Positions 1-5,860 of a DNA stretch of 8,413 nt are shown here, piece by piece. Below the pieces are notes generated by a model. That model was not told where the DNA came from and made no database searches. It worked only from the letters and a program-made list of their open reading frames with translations. The translations under genes were made by a program, and so were the position numbers. How positions within the stretch are numbered: position 1 is the stretch's first letter; each line of letters begins with the position of its first letter. This DNA is from Deltaproteobacteria bacterium (GTDB lineage Bacteria > Desulfobacterota > Desulfobaccia > Desulfobaccales > Desulfobaccaceae), in contig VGSX01000142.1 of the NCBI GenBank assembly GCA_016874895.1, positions 1-8,413 of the forward strand. The letters run 5' to 3'.

Positions 1-965
1 CCCTGGTCATGCAAAAACTCCGGGAGCAGGTGCGCATTGTGGCGCCCACCAATGCCTGGGTCCTCATCACCGGGGAAAACGGCACCGGCAAGGAGTTGGT
101 GGCCCGGGCCATCCACCGCTTCAGCAAGCGGGCCAGCAGGCCATTTGTGGAGGTTAATTGCGCCGCCATTCCGGAAGAACTCATCGAAAGCGAACTGTTC
201 GGCCACGAGAAAGGGGCTTTTACCGGGGCCACCGCCAAGCGCCGGGGAAAATTCGACCAGGCCCACGAAGGCACCCTCTTTTTGGATGAAATTGCCGATA
301 TGAGCCTGAAAACCCAGGCAAAGGTGCTGCGTATCCTGCAGGAACAGCGTTTCGAACGGGTGGGCGGCAGCCGGTCCATTCAGGTGGATGTCAGGGTGGT
401 GGCCGCTACTAACCAGAACCTGGAGGAGCTCATCAGCCGGGGCCAATTCCGGGAGGATCTGTATTATCGCATTAACGTCATTCCCATCAACGTACCTTCC
501 TTGAAAGAGAGGACCGAGGATATCCCCCTGCTGATTGAATATTTTTTAAAGGAACTGGCCCGGGAAAATTCCAGCCTGCCGAAAATCATGACCCCGGAGG
601 CGGTGGAGGTTCTCCGCCACCATAGCTGGCCGGGGAACGTGCGAGAGTTGAAAAACGTGGTCTACCGACTGGCCATCCTGACACCGGGACGGGTGATCGA
701 CCTGGCGCAACTGCCGGACAATGTCCTCCAGGGAAAGTTACCGGGGGAACTGGACCAGCCATTTTTTCAGATAAATTCCTTCAAAGAGGCCCGTGCCTTA
801 TTCGAAAAGGAGTTTATCAGACGCAAGCTTCTGGAGTTTCACGGAAACGTCAGTCTGACGGCGGAGACCATCGGTCTGGAGCGTTCGCATCTATACAAAA
901 AAATGCGGAGTCATGGCCTGGAGCCGGGACGGGAGGCCGAGGAAGCTGGGAAAAACGGCGTTTAG
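1..965 (+). CDS. NtrX-like sigma-54-dependent transcriptional activator, 3' part (5' end outside window)
   Basis: This is an enhancer-binding protein that uses ATP hydrolysis to remodel sigma-54 RNA polymerase for open-complex formation. The frame is open from base 3 with no stop, and the ATG at 9 falls inside the usual 'vA.t...VLI.GE' lead-in to the AAA+ domain, so the start and any receiver or sensor domain lie upstream. Counting from that Met, the Walker A motif GENGTGKE is at 22-29, the sigma-54 contact loop GAFTGA at 69-74, Walker B GTLFLDEI at 88-95 and WPGNVREL near 209. A Fis-type helix-turn-helix sits at about 280-304. The C-terminal pattern (FKEAR..FE.EFI..KL....GNV..TAE..G.ERSHLYKKM) resembles NtrX rather than NtrC. 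All catalytic motifs are intact. The next gene begins 34 bases on in the same direction. The AAA+ activator call is very secure. The NtrX label is likely but needs the missing receiver and any ntrY upstream. Confidence 0.95.
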   Translation, partial: LVMQKLREQVRIVAPTNAWVLITGENGTGKELVARAIHRFSKRASRPFVEVNCAAIPEELIESELFGHEKGAFTGATAKRRGKFDQAHEGTLFLDEIADMSLKTQAKVLRILQEQRFERVGGSRSIQVDVRVVAATNQNLEELISRGQFREDLYYRINVIPINVPSLKERTEDIPLLIEYFLKELARENSSLPKIMTPEAVEVLRHHSWPGNVRELKNVVYRLAILTPGRVIDLAQLPDNVLQGKLPGELDQPFFQINSFKEARALFEKEFIRRKLLEFHGNVSLTAETIGLERSHLYKKMRSHGLEPGREAEEAGKNGV

Positions 966-999
966 TAGTAAATTATGAGTGATTAATTGAAGAAAATGA

Positions 1000-1707
1000 A
1001 TGGATAAAACAGGGGGGCCGGTGGAAATCTTTCTCGTGGGTGTGGTGCACGGCGACCCGGAGGGCTATGAGAAGGTTTTAAGGCTTCTCGAGACAATCCG
1101 GCCCCAGGCCGTCAGCGTCGAGATCAGCGCCTATTCCTGGAATTACCGCCAACGCCGGGAAGTTAGCTGGCAAGGGCGATTTCACCAGGGTTTACGCTCA
1201 TTGCCCCGGCGTCAACGGGAACATCCGGCCCTGCGCCCGGTGGCGGCGCAACTTGCCATGCCCTTCGAGGTGCGCGCCGCCGCAGCTTATGCCCGGCAAT
1301 GCGGCATAACCTGGGAGGCCGTGGACATTAACGCCATTGCCCGGGAGCACCTGCCGCTTTACGGCAAAGACTTGTTGAGTCCGAAAAATCTTGCCTATCT
1401 GGCCTCCACGCCGGAAGCGGATTGGAAAGAGGCCATCCGGGGGCAGTACCAGCGGGCCCGGAGGGCTATGGACGCTAGGGGGGCTGGGGAAAAGGGTCTG
1501 GCTGTCACGGCAGCCTCGCCCCAGGCCACCATGCGGGAGAAGGTTTTGGCCCGGCGCATCCGCTCCTTGGCCAAAAAATGCCGCCGCGTGGTACACCTGG
1601 GCGGTTGGGAGCATTGCCTCACAGGCCGTCCCCAAAAAACCATGGCTGACTTCTTGACGGCCTGCCGGCCCCGGCGGCTGCTCCTGGATGACAATGAGAC
1701 TTGTTAG
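1000..1707 (+). CDS. Hypothetical protein, TraB/PrgY/ChaN-like fold suspected
   Basis: I do not recognise this 235-residue protein as a named family member. Its pattern recalls the TraB/PrgY/GumN and ChaN/EreA-like superfamily. A strand ends in LVGVVHGD (His17), followed by a helix and then 'PQAVSVEIS' (Glu41). Near the C-terminus there is an Arg-Glu pair (179-180) in a helix, then a strand and GGWEH (201-205, His205). The spacing of His, Glu, Arg and a late Gly-x-x-His matches that superfamily, whose members are suspected metal-dependent hydrolases or haem/metal binders. The middle is rich in Arg. There is no signal peptide or membrane segment, so it is probably cytoplasmic. The ATG at 1000 has only a weak AG-rich leader. 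An in-frame GTG at 1021 follows the run AGGGGGG (1011-1017), though only 3 bases away, and could be the true start. The gene lies between two sigma-54 activator genes and is probably cotranscribed with them. Its function is unknown. Confidence 0.8.
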   Translation: MDKTGGPVEIFLVGVVHGDPEGYEKVLRLLETIRPQAVSVEISAYSWNYRQRREVSWQGRFHQGLRSLPRRQREHPALRPVAAQLAMPFEVRAAAAYARQCGITWEAVDINAIAREHLPLYGKDLLSPKNLAYLASTPEADWKEAIRGQYQRARRAMDARGAGEKGLAVTAASPQATMREKVLARRIRSLAKKCRRVVHLGGWEHCLTGRPQKTMADFLTACRPRRLLLDDNETC

Positions 1708-1731
1708 GACCATGCCGGTAAGGATTATGAT

Positions 1732-3114
1732 ATGAGCGAAATTCTGGTAGTGGATGATGATGCCAATACCAGGGAGGCCCTGGCCGTCAGTTTAAAGAAA
1801 ATCGGTCACCAGGTCTTTTTGGCCGGAACCGGGAGCGAAGCCCTGGAACTGGTGCGGCAGCAGCCGGTGGAACTGGCCATCATTGACCTGAAGCTGCCTG
1901 ATATGGAAGGCACCGACCTTTTTGAGGCGCTGCGAATTATCAGTCCTTACACCATTGCCATCATGATTTCGGCCCGGGCCACGGTGGACGAAGCCGTGTC
2001 GGCCCTGAAGCTGGGTATTTACGACTTCATCACCAAGGATTTCCGGATGCAGGAGATCCGCAAAGTGGTGAACAAGGCCCTGGAAACCCAGCAACTGTTA
2101 CAGGAAAACCAGAGATTGCGCCAGGCCCTGCAGGAGCGTCTGGCCAGCGGCCGCATCCTGGGCCACAGCCCGGCGTTTTTAAAAGTCATCCATCAGGTGA
2201 ACCAGATCGCCCCGGTCCGCAGCACGGTATTAATTACCGGGGAAAGCGGGGTGGGGAAAGAGCTCTTTGCCGAGGCCATCCATTACGGCAGTCCCCGCCG
2301 GGATAAACCGCTGGTCAAGGTAAATTGCGGCGCCCTCCCCGAGGGCTTGATCGAATCGGAGCTCTTCGGCCACGAAAAAGGGGCCTTCACCGGCGCCCTG
2401 CAGCAGCGCAAAGGCCGGTTCGAATTGGCCGACGGCGGCACCATTTTTTTGGACGAAGTCTCGGAAATGCCCGTGAACACCCAGGTCAAGCTGCTCCGGG
2501 TTCTCCAGGAAGGGGAGTTCGACCGGGTGGGCGGGACCCGCACCCTGAAAGTGGATGTACGGGTGGTGGGCGCCACCAATCAGAATCTGGAAGAGATGGT
2601 GGCCGCGGGAACCTTTCGCAAAGATCTCTTCTACCGCCTCAATGTCATTCATTTGGAGGTCCCGCCGCTCCGGGCCCGGAGAGAGGATATTTCCTTGTTG
2701 GCCCACCACTTTTTGGATAAATTCTGTCTGGCCAACAACCGGCCTCCCATGGCCTTCACTCCCGAGGCCTTAAAGGCCCTGAAAAATTATCTCTGGCCGG
2801 GAAACGTCCGGGAACTGGAAAATGTGGTGGAACGAGCCGTGGCCCTGTGCAGCGGCCCCGCGGTGGGACCGGAGGACCTCCCGGAAGAGGTGCAGCAGCA
2901 ATCCGAGGGGGAAGAAAACATCGTCATACAAGTAGGTGCCTCCCTGGAAGAAATCGAACGTCTGGCCATCCGGCAGACCTTAAAGAAAACCGGGGGCGAT
3001 AAAGAGGTGACGGCCCGGGTGTTGGGCATCGGCCTGGCGACGCTCTACCGGCGCCTGAAAGAGATGGACGTCAAAGAGACAACCGAGGCCGAAATGCCGG
3101 GAAAGGAGAATTGA
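1732..3114 (+). CDS. NtrC-family sigma-54-dependent response regulator
   Basis: This is a complete 460-residue two-component regulator of standard NtrC architecture: receiver (about 1-118), AAA+ sigma-54 activation domain (about 140-375) and Fis-type helix-turn-helix (about 421-446). In the receiver, the acidic pocket is Asp8-Asp10, the phosphoacceptor is Asp52 (IIDLKLPD), the switch Ser is Ser80 and the conserved Lys is Lys102. The usual proline after that Lys is Asp103. A Gln/Leu-rich linker (118-137) looks like a coiled coil. The AAA+ domain has Walker A GESGVGKE (170-177), the GAFTGA loop (217-222), Walker B GGTIFLDEV (235-243) and WPGNVREL (about 364-371). The ATG has AAGGA at 1720-1724, 7 bases upstream. 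The cognate kinase is not in the window. The gene runs into the agmatinase gene with a 3-base gap, which suggests a role in nitrogen or polyamine control, but its targets cannot be read from the sequence. Confidence 0.95.
   Translation: MSEILVVDDDANTREALAVSLKKIGHQVFLAGTGSEALELVRQQPVELAIIDLKLPDMEGTDLFEALRIISPYTIAIMISARATVDEAVSALKLGIYDFITKDFRMQEIRKVVNKALETQQLLQENQRLRQALQERLASGRILGHSPAFLKVIHQVNQIAPVRSTVLITGESGVGKELFAEAIHYGSPRRDKPLVKVNCGALPEGLIESELFGHEKGAFTGALQQRKGRFELADGGTIFLDEVSEMPVNTQVKLLRVLQEGEFDRVGGTRTLKVDVRVVGATNQNLEEMVAAGTFRKDLFYRLNVIHLEVPPLRARREDISLLAHHFLDKFCLANNRPPMAFTPEALKALKNYLWPGNVRELENVVERAVALCSGPAVGPEDLPEEVQQQSEGEENIVIQVGASLEEIERLAIRQTLKKTGGDKEVTARVLGIGLATLYRRLKEMDVKETTEAEMPGKEN
3102..3108 (+). 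promoter_or_regulatory. Shine-Dalgarno of agmatinase gene inside the preceding gene
   Basis: AAAGGAG lies within the last codons of the response regulator gene, 9 bases before the ATG at 3118. The regulator stop (TGA, 3112-3114) sits between them. Ribosomes finishing the regulator would therefore clear or reuse this site, so the two genes are probably translationally coupled. Confidence 0.75.
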
Positions 3115-3117
3115 CGG

Positions 3118-4014
3118 ATGCCGCACGGGACCTTTTTTGATTTCGACCCTTTGCCTCTCAAGGATGCGGAAGTGCTTATCGTGCCTGTTCCCTATGAAGC
3201 CACCACTACATATGGCGGCGGCACTCGAGGCGGACCGGAGGCGATCCTGGCAGCCAGCCGGCAGGTGGAGCTGTGGGACGAGGACAATGACTGGAATCCC
3301 AGCCAGGCCATCCGGTTGGCCACGGTGGCGGAAATAAGCCCGGACGCCAACGGTCCCGCGGCCATGCTGGAAAAGATTAAAAAGAGGGTAAAACCCTGGA
3401 TCGCCGAGGGCAAAATACTCGTCACCCTCGGGGGGGAGCATACCATAACCCTGGCGCTGGTGGAGTCTTACCTTACCCGGTACCCCGACCTGACTGTGGT
3501 CACCCTGGACGCCCATGCCGACCTGCGGGACAAATATGAGAACAGCCAACTTTCCCATGCCTGCGTCATGCGGCGGGTGTGGGAACTGGGGCGGCCCCTG
3601 ACCCTGGTGGGGGTGCGGAGCTACTCCGCGGCGGAATATGATTTTATCCGGGTGGCCCCCCGGCTGACCCTGCTCAAAGCCCGGAATTTGCGGGATCCCG
3701 ATTATCTGAACCTGACCCTGGAGCACCTGGGCCGTATCAGGGGGCCGGTATACATATCCCTGGACGTGGACGCCCTGGACCCTGGAATAATGCCGGGAAC
3801 CGGCACCCCGGAACCGGGGGGCTTAACCTACTATCAGGCCTTGACCATCCTCAAGGCCATCACCGAGCGGGGCCCGGTGGTGGGTCTGGATGTCACCGAG
3901 TTGGCCCCCATACCCGGTCACAGGGTCAGTGAATTTACTGCGGCCAGGCTGATCTATAAATTTTTGGGATACCTTTATAAGAGCCGGGAGGCGGCCAAAG
4001 GCAGCGATGAGTGA
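3118..4014 (+). CDS. speB: Agmatinase-family ureohydrolase
   Basis: This 298-residue member of the arginase/agmatinase/formiminoglutamase superfamily most likely hydrolyses agmatine to putrescine and urea with a binuclear manganese centre. All expected metal ligands are visible: His108 in GGEHT, Asp131, His133 and Asp135 in DAHAD, and Asp216 and Asp218 in SLDVDALDPG. The N-terminal 'PVPYEATTTYGGGTRGGP' stretch, SHA (146-148) and TPEPGGL (about 229-235) are typical of the SpeB branch, and the length is normal. It is a cytoplasmic enzyme with no signal peptide. Immediately downstream is a deoxyhypusine-synthase-like gene, which would use putrescine or a related aminobutyl donor. The same pairing occurs in some archaea, where an agmatinase-like enzyme has been linked to hypusine formation. 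The substrate could therefore be free agmatine, N1-aminopropylagmatine or another guanidino compound, because sequence alone does not separate these. The family assignment is very secure and the exact substrate moderately so. Confidence 0.93.
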   Translation: MPHGTFFDFDPLPLKDAEVLIVPVPYEATTTYGGGTRGGPEAILAASRQVELWDEDNDWNPSQAIRLATVAEISPDANGPAAMLEKIKKRVKPWIAEGKILVTLGGEHTITLALVESYLTRYPDLTVVTLDAHADLRDKYENSQLSHACVMRRVWELGRPLTLVGVRSYSAAEYDFIRVAPRLTLLKARNLRDPDYLNLTLEHLGRIRGPVYISLDVDALDPGIMPGTGTPEPGGLTYYQALTILKAITERGPVVGLDVTELAPIPGHRVSEFTAARLIYKFLGYLYKSREAAKGSDE

Positions 4015-4052
4015 GGCGGTATTCGGTTTCCAGTTTTTGATTTTAGGTAAGT

Positions 4053-4067
4053 AAGGAGTAAAACTTG
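4053..4067 (+). promoter_or_regulatory. Shine-Dalgarno and TTG start that set the 5' end of the DHS-like gene
   Basis: AAGGAG at 4053-4058 stands 6 bases before TTG at 4065. An in-frame TAA at 4059-4061 excludes any earlier start, and the next in-frame ATG (4230) would remove conserved sequence. The rare TTG start is therefore well supported and may limit translation relative to the agmatinase. Confidence 0.85.
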
Positions 4068-5144
4068 CGGCGTAAACCCGAAGAATTTCATGACGGCGCG
4101 CAAGACGGGCTCACCCCCCTGGCGCCTCTGGATATCGCGAACATTGCGGATTTCGATGAACTGCTGGCCGGCTATAGCCTGACGTCCTTTGGGGGGCGCT
4201 CCCTGGGAGAGGCGGCCGAGGTCCTCCAGGCCATGGTTACTGACCCGGACTGCGCCATCGTTGGCACCTTCTCGGGCGCCATGACGGTGGCCAAAATGGG
4301 TCTCTTGATCTGTGAAATGATCGACCGGGGCTGGCTGCAGGTCATCATCAGCACCGGCGCCCTTATGGCCCACGGTCTCATCGAGGCCGTGGGGCAGGTT
4401 CACTACAAGCACGATCCCCGCCGGTCCGATGAAGAGCTCTACCGCATGGGTTATAATCGAGTCTATGACACCCTGGAGATGGAGCAGAACCTGGACTACG
4501 CCGAGGCCGTTTTCAAGGAGGTGCTGGATCGCCTGGATATCAGCCAGACTATGTCCTCTGCAATCCTGTGCCGGGAATTGGGGCGGCATCTGGCCGAGGT
4601 CAGCCATCACCCCGGAATTTTGCGGAATGCTTATCTCCAAGGGGTGCCGGTATTTATCCCGGCATTCACCGATTCCGAACTGGGCCTGGACGTGGCCAAC
4701 TGGATGATCCAGCGGGCCTTACGGGATGGTAAAACCGTGGCCGAAGCCCTTACCGCCATGTCAATTAATTTCAATCCTTTTTTAGATCTGGGCCTCTACG
4801 CCCAAAATATTATGGCGGCCAGGAAGGTGGGAATTTTTACCATCGGCGGGGGCGTCCCCCGCAACTGGGCCCAGCAGGTGGGGCCGTTCTTCGATATTTT
4901 GCAGAATCGCCTGGGTATTGATCTGCCCTTTGTCCGCTTTCACTACGGTGTCCGCATCTGCCCGGAACCGGTGCACTGGGGCGGGCTCAGCGGTTGCACC
5001 TACCGGGAAGGCATCTCCTGGGGGAAATTCGTCCCGGAGAATGAAGGTGGCCGGTTTGCCGAGGTTTACTGCGACGCCACCATTGCCTGGCCCATTTTAA
5101 TCAAGGCGGTCATGCAGCGGTTGGCCAAACAGGAAAAAAGTTAA
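4065..5144 (+). CDS. Deoxyhypusine-synthase-like protein (probable homospermidine synthase type)
   Basis: This 359-residue protein belongs to the deoxyhypusine synthase family, NAD-dependent enzymes that move the aminobutyl group of spermidine or a related amine onto a lysine or another amine. Conserved blocks are FSGAMTVAKMG (from about residue 69), STGALMAHG, HYKHDPRRSDEELYRMGYNRVYDT, PAFTDSELGLD, GGGVPRNW (261-268), RICPEPVHWGGLSG and EGISWGK. Lys321 in SWGK aligns with the catalytic lysine that carries the enzyme-imine intermediate, and the adjacent Trp319 and the Glu just before are kept. The His-rich segment after the GGG motif in the eukaryotic enzyme is replaced here by Arg-Asn-Trp. 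Bacteria lack eIF5A, so hypusination is not expected. Bacterial relatives are known or proposed to make homospermidine from putrescine or spermidine. The agmatinase gene 50 bases upstream would supply putrescine. The protein is cytoplasmic and probably a tetramer like its family. The family call is secure and the product is inferred. Confidence 0.92.
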   Translation: MRRKPEEFHDGAQDGLTPLAPLDIANIADFDELLAGYSLTSFGGRSLGEAAEVLQAMVTDPDCAIVGTFSGAMTVAKMGLLICEMIDRGWLQVIISTGALMAHGLIEAVGQVHYKHDPRRSDEELYRMGYNRVYDTLEMEQNLDYAEAVFKEVLDRLDISQTMSSAILCRELGRHLAEVSHHPGILRNAYLQGVPVFIPAFTDSELGLDVANWMIQRALRDGKTVAEALTAMSINFNPFLDLGLYAQNIMAARKVGIFTIGGGVPRNWAQQVGPFFDILQNRLGIDLPFVRFHYGVRICPEPVHWGGLSGCTYREGISWGKFVPENEGGRFAEVYCDATIAWPILIKAVMQRLAKQEKS

Positions 5145-5158
5145 AATCATTTCCTGTT
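5128..5158. repeat. 9-base perfect inverted repeat across the DHS-like stop codon
   Basis: AACAGGAAA (5128-5136) and TTTCCTGTT (5150-5158) are exact reverse complements around a 13-base AT-rich loop that contains the TAA stop at 5142-5144. The stem has only three G-C pairs and no clean T-run follows at once, so it is a weak terminator at best. It also overlaps the candidate -35 region at 5151-5156, so it could instead be a protein-binding site. Confidence 0.45.
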
Positions 5159-5179
5159 CAAGAAAAACTATTTTATAAT
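5151..5179 (+). promoter_or_regulatory. Candidate sigma-70 promoter for the thioredoxin-like gene
   Basis: TATAAT at 5174-5179 is a perfect -10 hexamer in the only sizeable AT-rich gap on the plus strand. The -35 at 17 bases spacing (TTCCTG, 5151-5156) is poor. Transcription would start near 5186 and leave a leader of about 70 bases before the ATG at 5259. The downstream gene follows a 114-base gap after a tightly packed unit, so an independent promoter is reasonable. Confidence 0.4.
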
Positions 5180-5194
5180 TCCTTTTATCAATCC

Positions 5195-5213
5195 TTCTGG
5201 CATCCGGCCAGAA
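5195..5213. repeat. 7-base perfect inverted repeat in the leader of the thioredoxin-like gene
   Basis: TTCTGGC (5195-5201) and GCCAGAA (5207-5213) flank the 5-base loop ATCCG. The hairpin would lie about 10-28 bases into the predicted transcript. No T-run follows on either strand, so it is not an obvious terminator. It could stabilise the mRNA, mark an operator, or be chance. Confidence 0.4.
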
Positions 5214-5258
5214 TCAAAACAATCTCGCCAACGGCAATTTCAGCTAAAGGAGTAGCCT

Positions 5259-5771
5259 ATGAAAATTTTGCAAAGATACAAACGCGTCCACGCCACCTTA
5301 GTTGGGGGGACCGTCCTGCTTCTGCTTCTGTGCCTTAACACCAGTGTCTGGGCGATAAAAGAGGGGGAACCGGCCCCGGATTTTTCCCTCACCGATACCG
5401 AGGGGAATACGGTGACCCTGAGCAAGTTGCAGGGGAAGGTGGTGGTGGTGAATTTTTTTACCATCTGGTGCCAACCCTGCCGCAAGGAGATGCCTGAACT
5501 CAACGCCATCTATAAAGAAAATAAGGACAAGGGATTGGCCATGTTGGGCATCTGCTTGAGCACCGACCCCAATCAATTAAAAGCTTTTGCCAAACAGATG
5601 AACCTGAATTACCCGATTCTGCTGGGCACGGATCAGGTCAGCAAGGATTACGGCGATATTACGGCCGTGCCCACCACCTTTGTGATCAACAAGGAGGGCA
5701 AAATTGCGGTAAAAATTGAGGGAGCCCGCCACAAAGAGGAATTTCTTAAGGTGATTACTCCCCTCTTGTAG
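5259..5771 (+). CDS. Secreted TlpA/ResA-like thioredoxin-fold protein
   Basis: This 170-residue protein of the AhpC/TSA-Redoxin-TlpA type has a Sec signal peptide. Basic residues (KILQRYKR) precede a hydrophobic core at about 14-27, and a likely cleavage follows SVWA at 32. The mature domain opens with the family pattern 'EGEPAPDFSLTDTEGN'. It carries the redox site WCQPC (Cys71 and Cys74) and ends its fold with the cis-proline motif AVPTTFVI (Pro138). There is one further cysteine in the mature part, Cys99. It should act outside the cytoplasmic membrane as a thiol-disulfide reductase, for example reducing apocytochrome c or other exported proteins, and would need an electron donor such as CcdA or DsbD, not seen here. 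The ATG at 5259 has AAGGAG at 5247-5252, 6 bases upstream. It has its own candidate promoter and appears monocistronic. The fold and location are secure; the partner protein is unknown. Confidence 0.92.
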   Translation: MKILQRYKRVHATLVGGTVLLLLLCLNTSVWAIKEGEPAPDFSLTDTEGNTVTLSKLQGKVVVVNFFTIWCQPCRKEMPELNAIYKENKDKGLAMLGICLSTDPNQLKAFAKQMNLNYPILLGTDQVSKDYGDITAVPTTFVINKEGKIAVKIEGARHKEEFLKVITPLL

Positions 5772-5808
5772 GCTCTTGCCAATTCCTAAACTTTTTATCA
5801 AGGCCAAA

Positions 5809-5838
5809 GGCGGGATGCGCTTCGCTTTCCCGCCCTAC
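5809..5838 (-). repeat. REP-like hairpin with GTAG foot between convergent genes
   Basis: GGCGGGA (5809-5815) pairs perfectly with TCCCGCC (5828-5834) around a 12-base loop that holds a smaller GCG/CGC pairing. Read on the minus strand, the stem is directly preceded by GTAG (complement of CTAC, 5835-5838). That layout is the hallmark of REP sequences mobilised by RAYT (TnpA-REP) transposases. It lies between the 3' ends of two convergent genes, a usual site for such elements, and may also act as a weak two-way transcription stop, although no long T-run follows. Only one copy is in the window, so repetitiveness is unproven. Confidence 0.5.
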
Positions 5839-5860
5839 ACTCCCAACACCGGAAACCGTC

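Noticed and set aside
9..11. ATG at 9 as the start of the first activator gene
   Set aside because: It lies within the conserved lead-in to the AAA+ domain and the frame is open upstream; the protein is truncated by the window, not by nature.
1198..1713. Minus-strand open frame opposite the TraB-like gene, as an alternative to that gene
   Set aside because: The plus-strand frame fits the operon direction and shows ordered motifs (His, Glu, GGWEH) and strand-helix patterning, which the minus frame lacks.
2980..3726. Long minus-strand open frame opposite the regulator-agmatinase junction
   Set aside because: It spans the ends of two well-supported plus-strand genes and shows only His/Gly/Pro-rich mirror composition.
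5198..5213. TGGCAT at 5198 as a sigma-54 -24 element
   Set aside because: No TTGC-like -12 element occurs at the required spacing; the next bases are CCGGCCAGAA.
5322..5336. Lipobox in the thioredoxin-like signal peptide (LLLLC, Cys25)
   Set aside because: The residue before Cys25 is Leu, not Gly, Ala or Ser, and a good signal peptidase I site (SVWA) follows, so a lipoprotein is unlikely.
5772..5808. Terminator directly after the thioredoxin-like gene
   Set aside because: Only a 3-base stem (GGC/GCC) is visible and the CTTTTT run is not adjacent to a strong stem.
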